64,000 nucleotides of DNA, from the NCBI RefSeq assembly GCF_001042595.1, contig NZ_AP012326.1:1736001-1800000 (forward strand). Reading direction: 5' to 3'. Positions within the stretch are counted from its first letter, which is position 1. Each line of letters opens with the position of its first letter. The notes beneath the pieces are model-generated. The model ran no database searches. It was not told the origin of the DNA and saw only the letters and a list, made by a program, of their open reading frames with translations. The position numbers were made by a program, and so were the translations under genes. This document shows positions 1 through 8,717 of this stretch, piece by piece. This DNA comes from Bifidobacterium dentium JCM 1195 = DSM 20436 (lineage in GTDB: Bacteria; Actinomycetota; Actinomycetes; Actinomycetales; Bifidobacteriaceae).

Positions 1-1
1 A

Positions 2-985
2 TCGCCCTTCACGATCAGCGACGTGCCTCTGCTCGATGAAGCCATGGAACTGCTCGGCCCAGACCCCAAGGCCGTGGCCAGGCAAAAGGCACTGGACGCC
101 AAACGCGCCGAAGAAGAGCAGTTCGCCCAAGACACGCTCGCCCAAGCCGGCATCGGATCGGGCATCATCACTTCGCAAATGCTGGTCGACAACATCAACG
201 GCATGGATGCGGAACTCACCGCCCAGCGCGCGGGAGCCGACCGTGAATGGACCTACGGGCATGTCGTCGTCGATGAGGCGCAGGAGCTCACCGCCATGGA
301 TTGGCGCATGCTGATCCGCCGCTGTCCATCCCGCTCCTTCACCATCGTGGGAGACGTCGCCCAGACTTCGGCCCTGGGCGGTACCCGTTCCTGGCGACGC
401 ATGATGGACCCGCTGTTCGGACCGCATAACTGGTCGCTCAACGAGCTGACCATCAACTACCGCAATCCGAAGGAAGTCTCGCAACTGGCCTGCGACTTCG
501 CCTCGGCGGAAGGACTGTACATCTCCACCGTCAACGCCGTACGCGGCGTTGCGGATTCCGTCAGGCGCCTCACGCTCACCGACGAAAGCCTGCTCGCCGA
601 CGCAGTGGCGCATCAGGCCATCGATCTGGTGCGCGCCCATGTCGGCGCGGATGGTACCGGCCGTGTGGCCATCATCGCTCCCGATGCCCTGCTTGCCTCC
701 CTTCGGGCCAGGGTCTACGCGGAACTGCGTCAGACCTTGGCTCCCAAGGAGTTCGAGCGCCTGAGCTCGCAGAGTTCCTGGGATGAACAGGTCACGATAT
801 GCTCCACACGGACCGTCAAGGGTCTGGAATATGACGCGGTCATGGTGGTGCAACCCGGCCGTATCGAAGAGGATGCCCCTTCACGCATCGTGGCGGCCTC
901 CGATCTGTATGTCGCCATGACCAGGCCCACGCAACGACTGCTTATAGTGCGGACAAACGACGACGAAAAACTACTCACGCTATAA
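2..985 (+). CDS. HelD-like UvrD/Rep-family ATPase (C-terminal part, cut by window start)
   Basis: The reading frame is open from base 2, so the gene begins upstream of the window and only about 327 C-terminal residues are present. Helicase superfamily 1 motifs are visible in order: a Walker B-like VVVDEAQEL, then IVGDVAQTS, a motif V-type RTVKGLEYDAVMVV and a motif VI-type YVAMTRPTQRL close to the C-terminus. The wording DEAQELTAMDWRMLIRRCPSRS is, in my recollection, characteristic of the HelD/HelR proteins of Actinobacteria, which bind RNA polymerase and release stalled or antibiotic-bound enzyme; this is inference from family resemblance. A general UvrD-like DNA helicase is the alternative. 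serA follows after 10 bases, so the two may be cotranscribed. Confidence 0.8.
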   Translation, partial: SPFTISDVPLLDEAMELLGPDPKAVARQKALDAKRAEEEQFAQDTLAQAGIGSGIITSQMLVDNINGMDAELTAQRAGADREWTYGHVVVDEAQELTAMDWRMLIRRCPSRSFTIVGDVAQTSALGGTRSWRRMMDPLFGPHNWSLNELTINYRNPKEVSQLACDFASAEGLYISTVNAVRGVADSVRRLTLTDESLLADAVAHQAIDLVRAHVGADGTGRVAIIAPDALLASLRARVYAELRQTLAPKEFERLSSQSSWDEQVTICSTRTVKGLEYDAVMVVQPGRIEEDAPSRIVAASDLYVAMTRPTQRLLIVRTNDDEKLLTL

Positions 986-995
986 GGTGGTATCC

Positions 996-2195
996 ATGCC
1001 TAAAGCATTGCTATTGGAAAACATTCATCCCGACGCCGCGCAATCGCTGCGTGAGCACGGTTTCGAAGTGGAGTGCCTCAAGGGCGCGCTGAGCGAGGAT
1101 GAGCTCATCGAAGCACTTGAAGGAGTGGATCTGCTTGGTGTCCGTTCCAAGACCAACGTGACGCGCAAGGTCATCGACGCCCGTCCGACGTTGACCGCCG
1201 TCGGCTGCTTCTGCATCGGCACCAATCAGGTCGACCTCGGATATGCCGGCAAACGCGGCATCGCCGTATTCAATGCGCCATATTCGAACACCCGCTCAGT
1301 GGTGGAACTGGTCATCGGGGACATCATCTGCCTGATGCGTCGCATCCCGGCGCATACCCACCATATGAAGCATGGCATGTGGGACAAATCCGCATCCGGC
1401 TCACATGAGGTACGCGGCAAGACGTTGGGCATCATCGGTTATGGCAATATCGGCTCCCAGCTTTCCGTCATCGCCGAGGCTCTCGGTATGCGTGTGGTGT
1501 TCTACGACATCGAAGAGAAGCTCGCCATGGGCAATGCCCATCGTTGCGGCACGCTCAATGAACTGCTGGAACAGTCCGACGTGGTCACCTTGCATGTCGA
1601 TGGGCGCAAGTCGAACATCGGCTTTTTCGGTGACGACCAGTTTGCCCACATGAAGCAGGATGCAATTTTCATCAACCTGTCCCGCGGCTTCGTCGCCGAC
1701 CTTGACTCGCTGAAACGGCATCTTGATTCCGGGCATCTTTCCGGCGCGGCCGTGGACGTATTCCCCGTCGAGCCCAAGAAGACCGGCGATGCGTTCACCA
1801 CGCCGTTGGCCGATGAGGACAATATGATTCTGACGCCGCATATTGGCGGATCCACGCTGGAGGCCCAGAAATCGATCGGACACTTCGTGGCGCAACGGCT
1901 TGAGGATTATTGGTTCAAGGGTTCGACGATGCTGTCCGTCAACATGCCGCAGATCACACTGTCCGACATCCGCAGCACTTGCCGCATCGCACACCTGCAT
2001 GCCAACCTTCCCGGTGTGCTCGCCCACGTGAATCGTGTTTTGGGCGAAGACAACATCAACATCGCCGCACAGTCGTTGGGCACCGAAGGCGAGCTTGGCT
2101 ATGTGGTCACCGATGTGGCGCAGCGTCCGGATCAGAACGCATTGGATGCGCTGGCTGCCATCGAGGGTACGATTCGCATGCGCGTCATCAGTTGA
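996..2195 (+). CDS. serA: D-3-phosphoglycerate dehydrogenase
   Basis: Oxidises 3-phosphoglycerate to 3-phosphohydroxypyruvate with NAD+, the first step of serine synthesis, in the cytoplasm. The 399-residue protein has a substrate-binding half, a Rossmann fold with the nucleotide motif GIIGYGNIGSQ near residue 150, the catalytic Arg in NLSRGFVAD, and the catalytic His in LTPHIGGST. A C-terminal ACT domain (about residues 327-399, LPGVLAHVNRVLGEDNIN) implies feedback by serine. An in-frame GTG lies 9 bases upstream, but the AAGGTGG ribosome site at 984-990 is correctly spaced only for the ATG at 996. A strong hairpin follows the stop codon. Confidence 0.95.
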   Translation: MPKALLLENIHPDAAQSLREHGFEVECLKGALSEDELIEALEGVDLLGVRSKTNVTRKVIDARPTLTAVGCFCIGTNQVDLGYAGKRGIAVFNAPYSNTRSVVELVIGDIICLMRRIPAHTHHMKHGMWDKSASGSHEVRGKTLGIIGYGNIGSQLSVIAEALGMRVVFYDIEEKLAMGNAHRCGTLNELLEQSDVVTLHVDGRKSNIGFFGDDQFAHMKQDAIFINLSRGFVADLDSLKRHLDSGHLSGAAVDVFPVEPKKTGDAFTTPLADEDNMILTPHIGGSTLEAQKSIGHFVAQRLEDYWFKGSTMLSVNMPQITLSDIRSTCRIAHLHANLPGVLAHVNRVLGEDNINIAAQSLGTEGELGYVVTDVAQRPDQNALDALAAIEGTIRMRVIS

Positions 2196-2218
2196 CGCCC
2201 TCCACCTCGCGCAAACGC

Positions 2219-2265
2219 ATGCAAAAGGGGTTCTTCAACCTATGGTTGAAGAACCCCTTTTGCAT
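2219..2265. terminator. Bidirectional terminator between serA and nrdR
   Basis: A perfect 22-bp inverted repeat (2219-2240 and 2244-2265) with a 3-base loop. Each arm holds an AAAAGGGG / CCCCTTTT block, giving a T-rich run on both strands. It sits between convergent serA and nrdR, so it very likely terminates both. Confidence 0.92.
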
Positions 2266-2283
2266 GTATGACGCCAGTTCCGC

Positions 2284-2733
2284 CTATTTCATATCGCCCT
2301 TGAGTTCGTCAATGGCATGTTGGAAGTCTTCAAGATTCTCAAAATTTTGGTATACGCTTGCGAAACGCATGTAGGCCACCATATCCAGATCACGCAACGG
2401 CTTCAAAATGGCCTTGCCCACCTCATCGGACTTGACTTGTGCAAGTCCTCGTGACCGCAGGTCCTCCTCCACGCGTTGTCCGAGCATTTTCAAGTCGTCT
2501 TCATTGATCGGACGGCCCTGGCATGCTTTCCGTACGCCGGAAATTACCTTGTTGCGATCGAATTGTTCGACGTTTCCGGAACGCTTGACCACCAGCAGCA
2601 TGGTGGTTTCCACCGTCGTGAAACGTTTAGCGCATTTCGGGCATTCGCGCCTGCGGCGAATGGAGTGACCGTCCTCGCTGATGCGGGTATCGACCACCTT
2701 CGTATCTGGGTTCTGGCAAAACGGGCAATGCAT
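2284..2733 (-). CDS. nrdR: Transcriptional repressor of ribonucleotide reductase genes
   Basis: NrdR binds NrdR boxes and represses nrd operons according to the ATP/dATP state. This 149-residue protein begins with a zinc ribbon of two CxxC pairs (MHCPFC and ECPKC) and continues with an ATP-cone domain (VVKRSGNVEQFDRNKVISGV). The length matches the family. The frame stays open 46 codons further upstream, but family proteins start at MHCPFC, so the ATG at 2733 is chosen; GGAG lies just before it. It lies downstream of the LysM gene on the same strand, a neighbourhood shared with lexA that is common in Actinobacteria. Confidence 0.93.
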   Translation of the reverse strand: MHCPFCQNPDTKVVDTRISEDGHSIRRRRECPKCAKRFTTVETTMLLVVKRSGNVEQFDRNKVISGVRKACQGRPINEDDLKMLGQRVEEDLRSRGLAQVKSDEVGKAILKPLRDLDMVAYMRFASVYQNFENLEDFQHAIDELKGDMK

Positions 2734-2776
2734 GGTCTCCACAATAGCCTGAACCATTGAATTAGCCCAAACCCCC

Positions 2777-3175
2777 TCACGAACTCTGACTCGGAACCAG
2801 CAACCGTTGCCCCGCCTGCAGAGATACGGAATCAAGATTATTGAGCCGGACAAGCGTATCGACGGTTTCATTCACGTCGTCGCCCGCTGGAGTGATGCTC
2901 GAGGCATAGTCCCACAGCGTATCCCCGGGCTGCACCGTGTACACGACCACGGGAGTCGCACCGGTTGCGGATTCCGCCCGGGCCGGACGAATCACCCCAT
3001 ATAGGCACCACATCAGTCCGGCCAGCAACGCCACGGTAACGATACGGTCCGATAGGAATTTCCACCATTCCCGATGTGACTTCGTTCCCTTATGCGACTT
3101 CGCATGGAACACTGTCGAACCATTCGCCGCATGCATCGCCCGAGCCGTCGCCGACGCATCCCGCATACCGTTCAT
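2777..3175 (-). CDS. LysM-domain membrane protein, probable SOS-controlled cell-division suppressor
   Basis: The 132-residue protein has a basic cytoplasmic N-terminus, one membrane helix (about residues 45-66, VTVALLAGLMWCLYGVI) and an outside LysM domain (VVVYTVQPGDTLWDYA ... AGQRLLVPS) that should bind peptidoglycan. It is divergent from lexA and shares LexA boxes with it. LysM proteins in this position (Bacillus YneA, mycobacterial Rv2719c type) delay division or act on the wall during DNA damage; transfer of that role here is inference. The ATG at 3175 is used because AAAGGAG lies 8 bases upstream; a GTG three codons earlier would have no spacing. No catalytic wall-hydrolase domain is visible. 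Confidence 0.82.
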   Translation of the reverse strand: MNGMRDASATARAMHAANGSTVFHAKSHKGTKSHREWWKFLSDRIVTVALLAGLMWCLYGVIRPARAESATGATPVVVYTVQPGDTLWDYASSITPAGDDVNETVDTLVRLNNLDSVSLQAGQRLLVPSQSS

Positions 3176-3189
3176 CGCAGCCACTCCTT

Positions 3190-3221
3190 TCGAACACTTG
3201 TTCTATCGAACATGTGTTCTA
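3190..3221. promoter_or_regulatory. Two tandem LexA boxes (SOS operators)
   Basis: TCGAACACTTGTTCTA (3190-3205) abuts TCGAACATGTGTTCTA (3206-3221). Both match the actinobacterial/Gram-positive SOS box CGAAC-N4-GTTCG with one changed base in the right half-site. They lie 15-46 bases upstream of the LysM gene start, so they should control it tightly. Confidence 0.9.
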
Positions 3222-3258
3222 CATTATGGCACATACGTTCGAAAAGCGCAACCACACA

Positions 3259-3274
3259 TCGAACAGATGTTTGA
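3259..3274. promoter_or_regulatory. LexA box upstream of lexA
   Basis: TCGAACAGATGTTTGA is a third SOS box, about 52 bases before the lexA start codon. It fits autoregulation of lexA. The right half-site (GTTTGA) is degenerate, so it may be weaker than the tandem pair on the LysM side. Confidence 0.8.
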
Positions 3275-3325
3275 TTTTCGCGGCGTTTCGCGATATGCTG
3301 GTGATTGGATCGAAAGGAGCACACC

Positions 3326-4039
3326 GTGAGCACCGTCCCATTCACTCCCAAACAAGGTGAATCGCACCCTGATGCCAATGCGCTCACCGAGCGTCAGCGC
3401 AAGGTGCTGGACGCCATCAAAACGCATCTTGCCCAGCGTGGTTTCGCCCCTTCGTTTCGAGAGATCGGCGAGGCCGCAGGTCTGAAAAGTCCATCCTCGG
3501 TCAAGCACCAACTGCAGGTATTGGAGGAAAAAGGCTTTATCCGCATGAGCGCCAACAAGGGACGCGCCATCGAAGTCGTCGATCTCGAGGGGCCTGCCTC
3601 CGGCAACGGGGTCGCCGAAGTCATTCCGTTCCCCACCGGCGTGGATTCCAGCGAGTCCATCATGGCCTCCCACGATGTGCCACTGGTGGGGCGTATCGCC
3701 GCAGGCGTGCCGATTACCGCCGAACAACATATCGACGATGTCATGCGTCTGCCCGAACGGCTGACCGGAACCGGAAATCTGTTCATGTTGGAGGTGCATG
3801 GCGACTCCATGATCGACGCCGCGATCTGTGACGGCGATTTTGTGGTGGTGCGTGAGCAGCACACTGCGGAAAACGGTGATATCGTCGCCGCCCTGCTTGA
3901 TGACGAGGCCACGGTCAAGACTTTCCGCAAAGACCATGGCCACGTGTGGCTTATCCCGCACAATCCGGCCTACTCACCCATTGACGGCACACATGCCGAA
4001 ATCATGGGCAAAGTCGTCACCGTTCTTCGTAAGATCTGA
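3326..4039 (+). CDS. lexA: LexA SOS repressor (S24 peptidase family)
   Basis: Represses DNA-damage genes and cleaves itself when RecA filaments form. In the 237-residue protein a winged helix-turn-helix (about residues 17-85, LTERQRKVLDAIKTHLAQRG) precedes the latent protease. Visible catalytic residues are Ser161 in VHGDSMIDA and Lys198 in EATVKTF; the cleavage bond is Ala126-Gly127 in RIAAGVPI. The start is GTG at 3326 because AAAGGAG (3313-3319) is well spaced; a TTG 7 codons earlier lies ahead of that ribosome site. Three LexA boxes in the divergent region with the LysM gene indicate autoregulation. Confidence 0.96.
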   Translation: MSTVPFTPKQGESHPDANALTERQRKVLDAIKTHLAQRGFAPSFREIGEAAGLKSPSSVKHQLQVLEEKGFIRMSANKGRAIEVVDLEGPASGNGVAEVIPFPTGVDSSESIMASHDVPLVGRIAAGVPITAEQHIDDVMRLPERLTGTGNLFMLEVHGDSMIDAAICDGDFVVVREQHTAENGDIVAALLDDEATVKTFRKDHGHVWLIPHNPAYSPIDGTHAEIMGKVVTVLRKI

Positions 4040-4058
4040 GTCCATCATCCCCGACCAT

Positions 4059-4093
4059 CCTGATACGGCAGTCGACTCACCCGCCGTATCAGG
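4059..4093. terminator. Hairpin terminator after lexA
   Basis: An 11-bp inverted repeat, CCTGATACGGC (4059-4069) and GCCGTATCAGG (4083-4093). It lies between convergent lexA and the CDF gene, and the stop codon of the latter falls inside the right arm. It lacks a clear T run, so efficiency is uncertain. Confidence 0.7.
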
Positions 4094-5030
4094 AGTGCAT
4101 CTGCGGACGACTTGCGGAACTGTATCCTTCCGGTTCAAGCTGGAAGGTGGTATGGGGTATCGAAACAGGGAAATGTTCCCGCAGGCAGTCCTGAAGCTGT
4201 GAAAGGATTCGTGCCGAATCCTCCATGGTGAGGCCTTGCTCCACCACTACATGCGCCATGAGGATTGGCATGCCCGTTGACACGGTGCTGGCATGCAAGT
4301 CATGTACGGCGACCACATGGGGAACCTGCTCCAGATGCATGCGCACCTCATCGAGATCCAGCCCCTTCGGGGTCTCCTCCAGCAACACACGTGCCGCGTT
4401 GCCTAGGAGTTTAAGCGCACGTGGAATCATCATCAACGCGATGATGCCGCCGGCTACGGCGTCGAAGCCCGTCCACCCGGTGCAGATGAGCACAATGGCC
4501 GAAACGATTACGGCCACGGAGCCCAAGGCATCGTTCATCACTTCGAGGAACGCGGCCTTCATGTTCATGTTGTCTTCGCTCTGCGAGGCGAGAATGAAGA
4601 TGGATCCGACATTCGCCGCCAGGCCGAGAACACCCATGAACAGCAGCAGCCGCACATCCGAAATCTCATCGGCGGCGCCGCCGAACAGTCTCATGCCGGC
4701 CTCCACCAACGCATATATGCCGACCAGTAGCAGGATCAACGCGCCAACGGCGGCGGTGAGCACTTCAAGTCGAGCCCATCCCCAGGTTCGTTTGCTGTTA
4801 GGCTCCCGTTGCATGAGCATCGCGGTGATCGTGGAGGCCACCAACACCGACATGTCGGTGAGCATATGACCGGCATCCACCAGCAGGGCAAGCGATCCGG
4901 TGATGACGGCGCTGACGACTTCCGCCAAGAACACCGTTGCGGTGAGCCCTAGCGACAGCATGAGTCGTTTCTGGTGTTCCTCTCCCCCATTTGCCGTCAT
5001 TTCATGTACATGCGCATGATCATGTGCCAT
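4089..5030 (-). CDS. Cation diffusion facilitator family metal exporter
   Basis: A 313-residue inner-membrane protein that should exchange Zn2+ (or Co2+, Cd2+, Fe2+) for protons. It opens with a His-rich metal loop (MAHDHAHVHEM), has six predicted membrane helices, the family metal-site motif in helix 2 (LLVDAGHMLTDM, with the D/H pair) and its partner in helix 5 (FLEVMNDALGSV), and a soluble C-terminal domain (about residues 215-300) with the HDLHAST signature typical of CzcD/ZitB proteins. Substrate metal cannot be fixed from sequence. It ends inside the lexA terminator and appears to be a single-gene unit; the ldh terminator lies 84 bases upstream of its start. Confidence 0.9.
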   Translation of the reverse strand: MAHDHAHVHEMTANGGEEHQKRLMLSLGLTATVFLAEVVSAVITGSLALLVDAGHMLTDMSVLVASTITAMLMQREPNSKRTWGWARLEVLTAAVGALILLLVGIYALVEAGMRLFGGAADEISDVRLLLFMGVLGLAANVGSIFILASQSEDNMNMKAAFLEVMNDALGSVAVIVSAIVLICTGWTGFDAVAGGIIALMMIPRALKLLGNAARVLLEETPKGLDLDEVRMHLEQVPHVVAVHDLHASTVSTGMPILMAHVVVEQGLTMEDSARILSQLQDCLREHFPVSIPHTTFQLEPEGYSSASRPQMHS

Positions 5031-5113
5031 ATGGTGTCATTCCCATCGCTCGGTTCCATCGAGAGACGAACTGAAATCGCTTCTCAATACCATTTTCATT
5101 CGTGCTCAAACGC

Positions 5114-5143
5114 GGAAACCCCAGCCCGAAGGCTGGGGTTTCC
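5114..5143. terminator. Strong hairpin terminator downstream of ldh
   Basis: A perfect 13-bp stem (GGAAACCCCAGCC and GGCTGGGGTTTCC) with a 4-base loop. On the minus-strand RNA the loop is cUUCGg, a very stable tetraloop. A T-rich tract (TTTGTTTTC) follows only on the plus strand. It separates ldh from the CDF gene. Confidence 0.85.
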
Positions 5144-5151
5144 TTTGTTTT

Positions 5152-5181
5152 CAAGTTGCACAATACCTATTTCGCAACTTG
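5152..5181. repeat. Short inverted repeat between ldh and its terminator
   Basis: CAAGTTGC (5152-5159) and GCAACTTG (5174-5181) form an 8-bp stem with a 14-base loop. It lies in the 269-base stretch 5031-5299, which otherwise holds only the terminator; no coding region is seen there. It may be part of a longer 3' structure of the ldh message. Confidence 0.45.
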
Positions 5182-5299
5182 ATGTCAAGACATACAGAAC
5201 GCGGTACCATGTGTGCCGGTACGACGCCCGGAACGAAGACATACGAAGGTACGTCAAGTTTCGAGCAGCGCAACTGGCACTCCGTTACCGCGTTTGGTA

Positions 5300-6307
<1,008 letters not shown>

Positions 6308-6346
6308 TCATCTTCAATAACACTTTTACTGTATCCACACAGCATG

Positions 6347-6389
6347 ACGTTTCAGGCTTGTGTAGCACGCCCTGACATGGCTGAAACGT
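6347..6389. repeat. Inverted repeat in the ldh leader / hflX 3' region
   Basis: ACGTTTCAG (6347-6355) and CTGAAACGT (6381-6389) form a 9-bp stem around a 25-base interior that can itself pair (CAGGC with GCCCTG). It may be the hflX terminator or part of the ldh control region; no T run settles the matter. Confidence 0.5.
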
Positions 6390-6407
6390 GATTTGCGCCA
6401 CACTTGA

Positions 6408-6421
6408 TGTGAGCGCTCACA
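6408..6421. promoter_or_regulatory. LacI-family operator upstream of ldh
   Basis: TGTGAGCGCTCACA is a perfect 14-bp palindrome with a central CG, the form bound by LacI-family regulators. It lies 146 bases before the ldh start and 40 bases after hflX. In bifidobacteria global LacI-family regulators such as AraQ control central carbon genes including lactate dehydrogenase; assigning this site to AraQ is inference. Confidence 0.75.
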
Positions 6422-6460
6422 AACATGGCGGGCACTCACCCTGGATACATCGAAAGGCAT

Positions 6461-7960
6461 TCAGGCAATGGCCTGTTCAACTATCCGCGCCGCCAGATGG
6501 TCATCGACCTCCGCCCGGAGCATCATGCCGTCGTCGCGATATTCGACGGCAAGCACCTTGCCGTATTCGCGGACGCGTGACACCAGCGATCCGGCGGAAT
6601 ATGGCAGCAACGCCTCCACATGCACGTTCGGGGTCGGCAGCATGGATTCGATTCCGGTGCGCAGTTCGTCCACGCCCTCGCCCGAATATGCGGAAACAAC
6701 GTACGCGTCGGGCATCAGGGCCTCGATGCGTTCACGAACCGCTTCACCCATAAGATCTGATTTGTTGAACGCCACTATGGTCGGAATGGCTCCCACGCCA
6801 TCGATATCGGCGAGCACGTCGTTCACCGCATCTATCTGCGAGAACGGGTCGGGATGGGAACCGTCGACCACATGCACGATCAGATCGGCTTCGGCGACCT
6901 CCTCCAGCGTGGACTTGAACGCTTCGATCAGTTGCGTGGGCAGACGGCGCACGAATCCGACGGTGTCGACGTATGCGTACAGACGACCGTCCTTCGCACG
7001 CGCACGACGCACCGCGGTATCAAGCGTGGCGAACAAGGCGTTCTCCACCAGCTCGGCGGAACCGGTCAGGCGGTTGGTCAGCGATGATTTGCCGGCGTTG
7101 GTATAGCCGACCACGGCAACCGTCGGCAGTCCGAAACGTCGTCGGGAGCCACGCTTGACCTCACGTGCGGGGGCCATTTCGGCGATCTGACGACGCAGCT
7201 TGGCGATGCGACTGCGGATCACACGACGATCCATCTCGATTTTCGTCTCGCCCGGACCTCGCGAGCCGATGCCCGCATCGGCGCCCGCCGCACGGCCTCC
7301 GGCCTGACGGGACAACGATCCGCCCCAACCACGCAGTCGCGGCAGCATGTATTCAAGCTGAGCCAGTTCAACCTGCGCCTTGCCCTCACGGGAGGTGGCA
7401 TGTTGGGCGAAGATGTCGAGAATCACGGCGGTACGGTCGACCACCTTCACCTTGGTGGCGTCTTCGAGGGCTCGACGTTGGCTTGGCGGCAGATCGTCAT
7501 CCACCACGATGGTGTCGGCATCCTCCTGCGCCACGATACCCGCCAGTTCGCGTGCCTTACCGGAACCGACATAGGTGGCCGCGTCCGGCTTGATACGATG
7601 CTGAAGCAACCCGTCGCACACCACGGCGCCCGCAGTCTCGGCGAGTGCGGCCAGCTCTCGCAATGATTCCTCGGCCGCGGCCTGGGTGGTTTCACGGGAA
7701 GACCATACGCCGACGAGCACCACGCGCTCGAGTCGTACCTTACGGTATTCGACTTCGGTGACGTCCTGCTTCTCGCCGAGACCCGCCACATGCTTCAGCG
7801 CATTGCGGGATTCACGCTCCTGCCATTGTTCATCGTGGGATTCGTGGAAACGCCCCCCGTCGCCGGTGTCGAGCAGCACTTCCGACTGGTCGGCGAGCAC
7901 GCCGCCCATGGTGGGCTCGTCCGTTTTCTGCTCGATTTCGATCTCCTGGGTCAATGGCAC
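6461..7960 (-). CDS. hflX: Ribosome-associated GTPase HflX
   Basis: HflX binds the 50S subunit and rescues or splits stalled ribosomes under stress. The 499-residue protein has an N-terminal HflX domain (about residues 75-250, ending in the Gly-rich GIGSRGPGETKIEMDRR region) and a G domain: G1 GYTNAGKSSL, G3 DTVGF, G4 NKSD. The first 70 residues are an acidic extension seen in actinobacterial homologues. The start is GTG at 7960, two codons after an in-frame TGA; the AGAG that precedes it is too close for a normal ribosome site, so an internal start is possible. It is divergent from the methyltransferase gene over 118 bases. Confidence 0.93.
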   Translation of the reverse strand: MPLTQEIEIEQKTDEPTMGGVLADQSEVLLDTGDGGRFHESHDEQWQERESRNALKHVAGLGEKQDVTEVEYRKVRLERVVLVGVWSSRETTQAAAEESLRELAALAETAGAVVCDGLLQHRIKPDAATYVGSGKARELAGIVAQEDADTIVVDDDLPPSQRRALEDATKVKVVDRTAVILDIFAQHATSREGKAQVELAQLEYMLPRLRGWGGSLSRQAGGRAAGADAGIGSRGPGETKIEMDRRVIRSRIAKLRRQIAEMAPAREVKRGSRRRFGLPTVAVVGYTNAGKSSLTNRLTGSAELVENALFATLDTAVRRARAKDGRLYAYVDTVGFVRRLPTQLIEAFKSTLEEVAEADLIVHVVDGSHPDPFSQIDAVNDVLADIDGVGAIPTIVAFNKSDLMGEAVRERIEALMPDAYVVSAYSGEGVDELRTGIESMLPTPNVHVEALLPYSAGSLVSRVREYGKVLAVEYRDDGMMLRAEVDDHLAARIVEQAIA

Positions 7961-8078
7961 CTCTCACGGTTAAACTATGATGCCTCCTATTATCATCATT
8001 GTGTAGAGACATGAACCGACGGCATTCGCGATAGGGCGGACATGGCCTCGGGACCGCATGTAACGGATGGGAAGTGGC

Positions 8079-8717
8079 ATGACGAATACGAATATGGGCG
8101 GACATGGCGGCAAGGCGGAGCAGTACTTCGCTGCGGAACCGACGTCGGAGGACGTACGCAGAAGGCTGCACATCATGCTTCGCGACCATACGGCGGATGT
8201 GGAGGTCTCCAACGGCGTGTTTTCCGGCAATCGATTGGATCTTGGCACTTCCGTGCTGTTGAAGAGGGTGCCGGAGCCTGCGCAGGAGGGCACATTCCTT
8301 GATTTGGGCTGCGGCTGGGGGCCAATCGCATTGACGATGGCGCTCGAATCGCCGAAGGCCGACGTGTGGGCGCTGGACGTGAACGAACGTGCGTTGGAGT
8401 TGACGAAGCGCAATGCCGAGATCAATGGCATCGGCACCATTCATGCAGTTACGGCGGACGAGATTCCGCACGACCTCACCTTCGATCTGATCTGGTCGAA
8501 TCCACCGATCCGCATTGGCAAGGAGGCCTTGCACGAGCTGCTGATGGCGTGGCTTCCGCGATTGAATACGGGCGGTGCCGCATATCTGGTAGTGCAGAAG
8601 AATCTGGGCTCCGATTCGTTGATTCCGTGGCTTGCCACGCAACTTGGCGACGGATATGAAGTGAGCAAGTATGCGAGCGCCAAGGGCTTCCGCGTCATCG
8701 AGGTCATGAAGGCATGA
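8079..8717 (+). CDS. RsmC-type class I SAM-dependent methyltransferase
   Basis: A 212-residue methyltransferase with the AdoMet motif FLDLGCGWGPIAL (about residues 78-90), the acidic motif II (VWALDVNERAL) and the catalytic motif SNPPIRIGK, which identifies N2-guanine or N6-adenine RNA/DNA methyltransferases. The overall layout matches the C-terminal catalytic half of RsmC/RlmG, which methylate 16S or 23S rRNA; the exact target here is unknown. The ATG at 8079 has GGGAAG 4 bases upstream; an ATG at 8067 is the alternative. Its last codons overlap the hrpA start (ATGA), so the two RNA-acting genes are translationally coupled. Confidence 0.85.
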   Translation: MTNTNMGGHGGKAEQYFAAEPTSEDVRRRLHIMLRDHTADVEVSNGVFSGNRLDLGTSVLLKRVPEPAQEGTFLDLGCGWGPIALTMALESPKADVWALDVNERALELTKRNAEINGIGTIHAVTADEIPHDLTFDLIWSNPPIRIGKEALHELLMAWLPRLNTGGAAYLVVQKNLGSDSLIPWLATQLGDGYEVSKYASAKGFRVIEVMKA

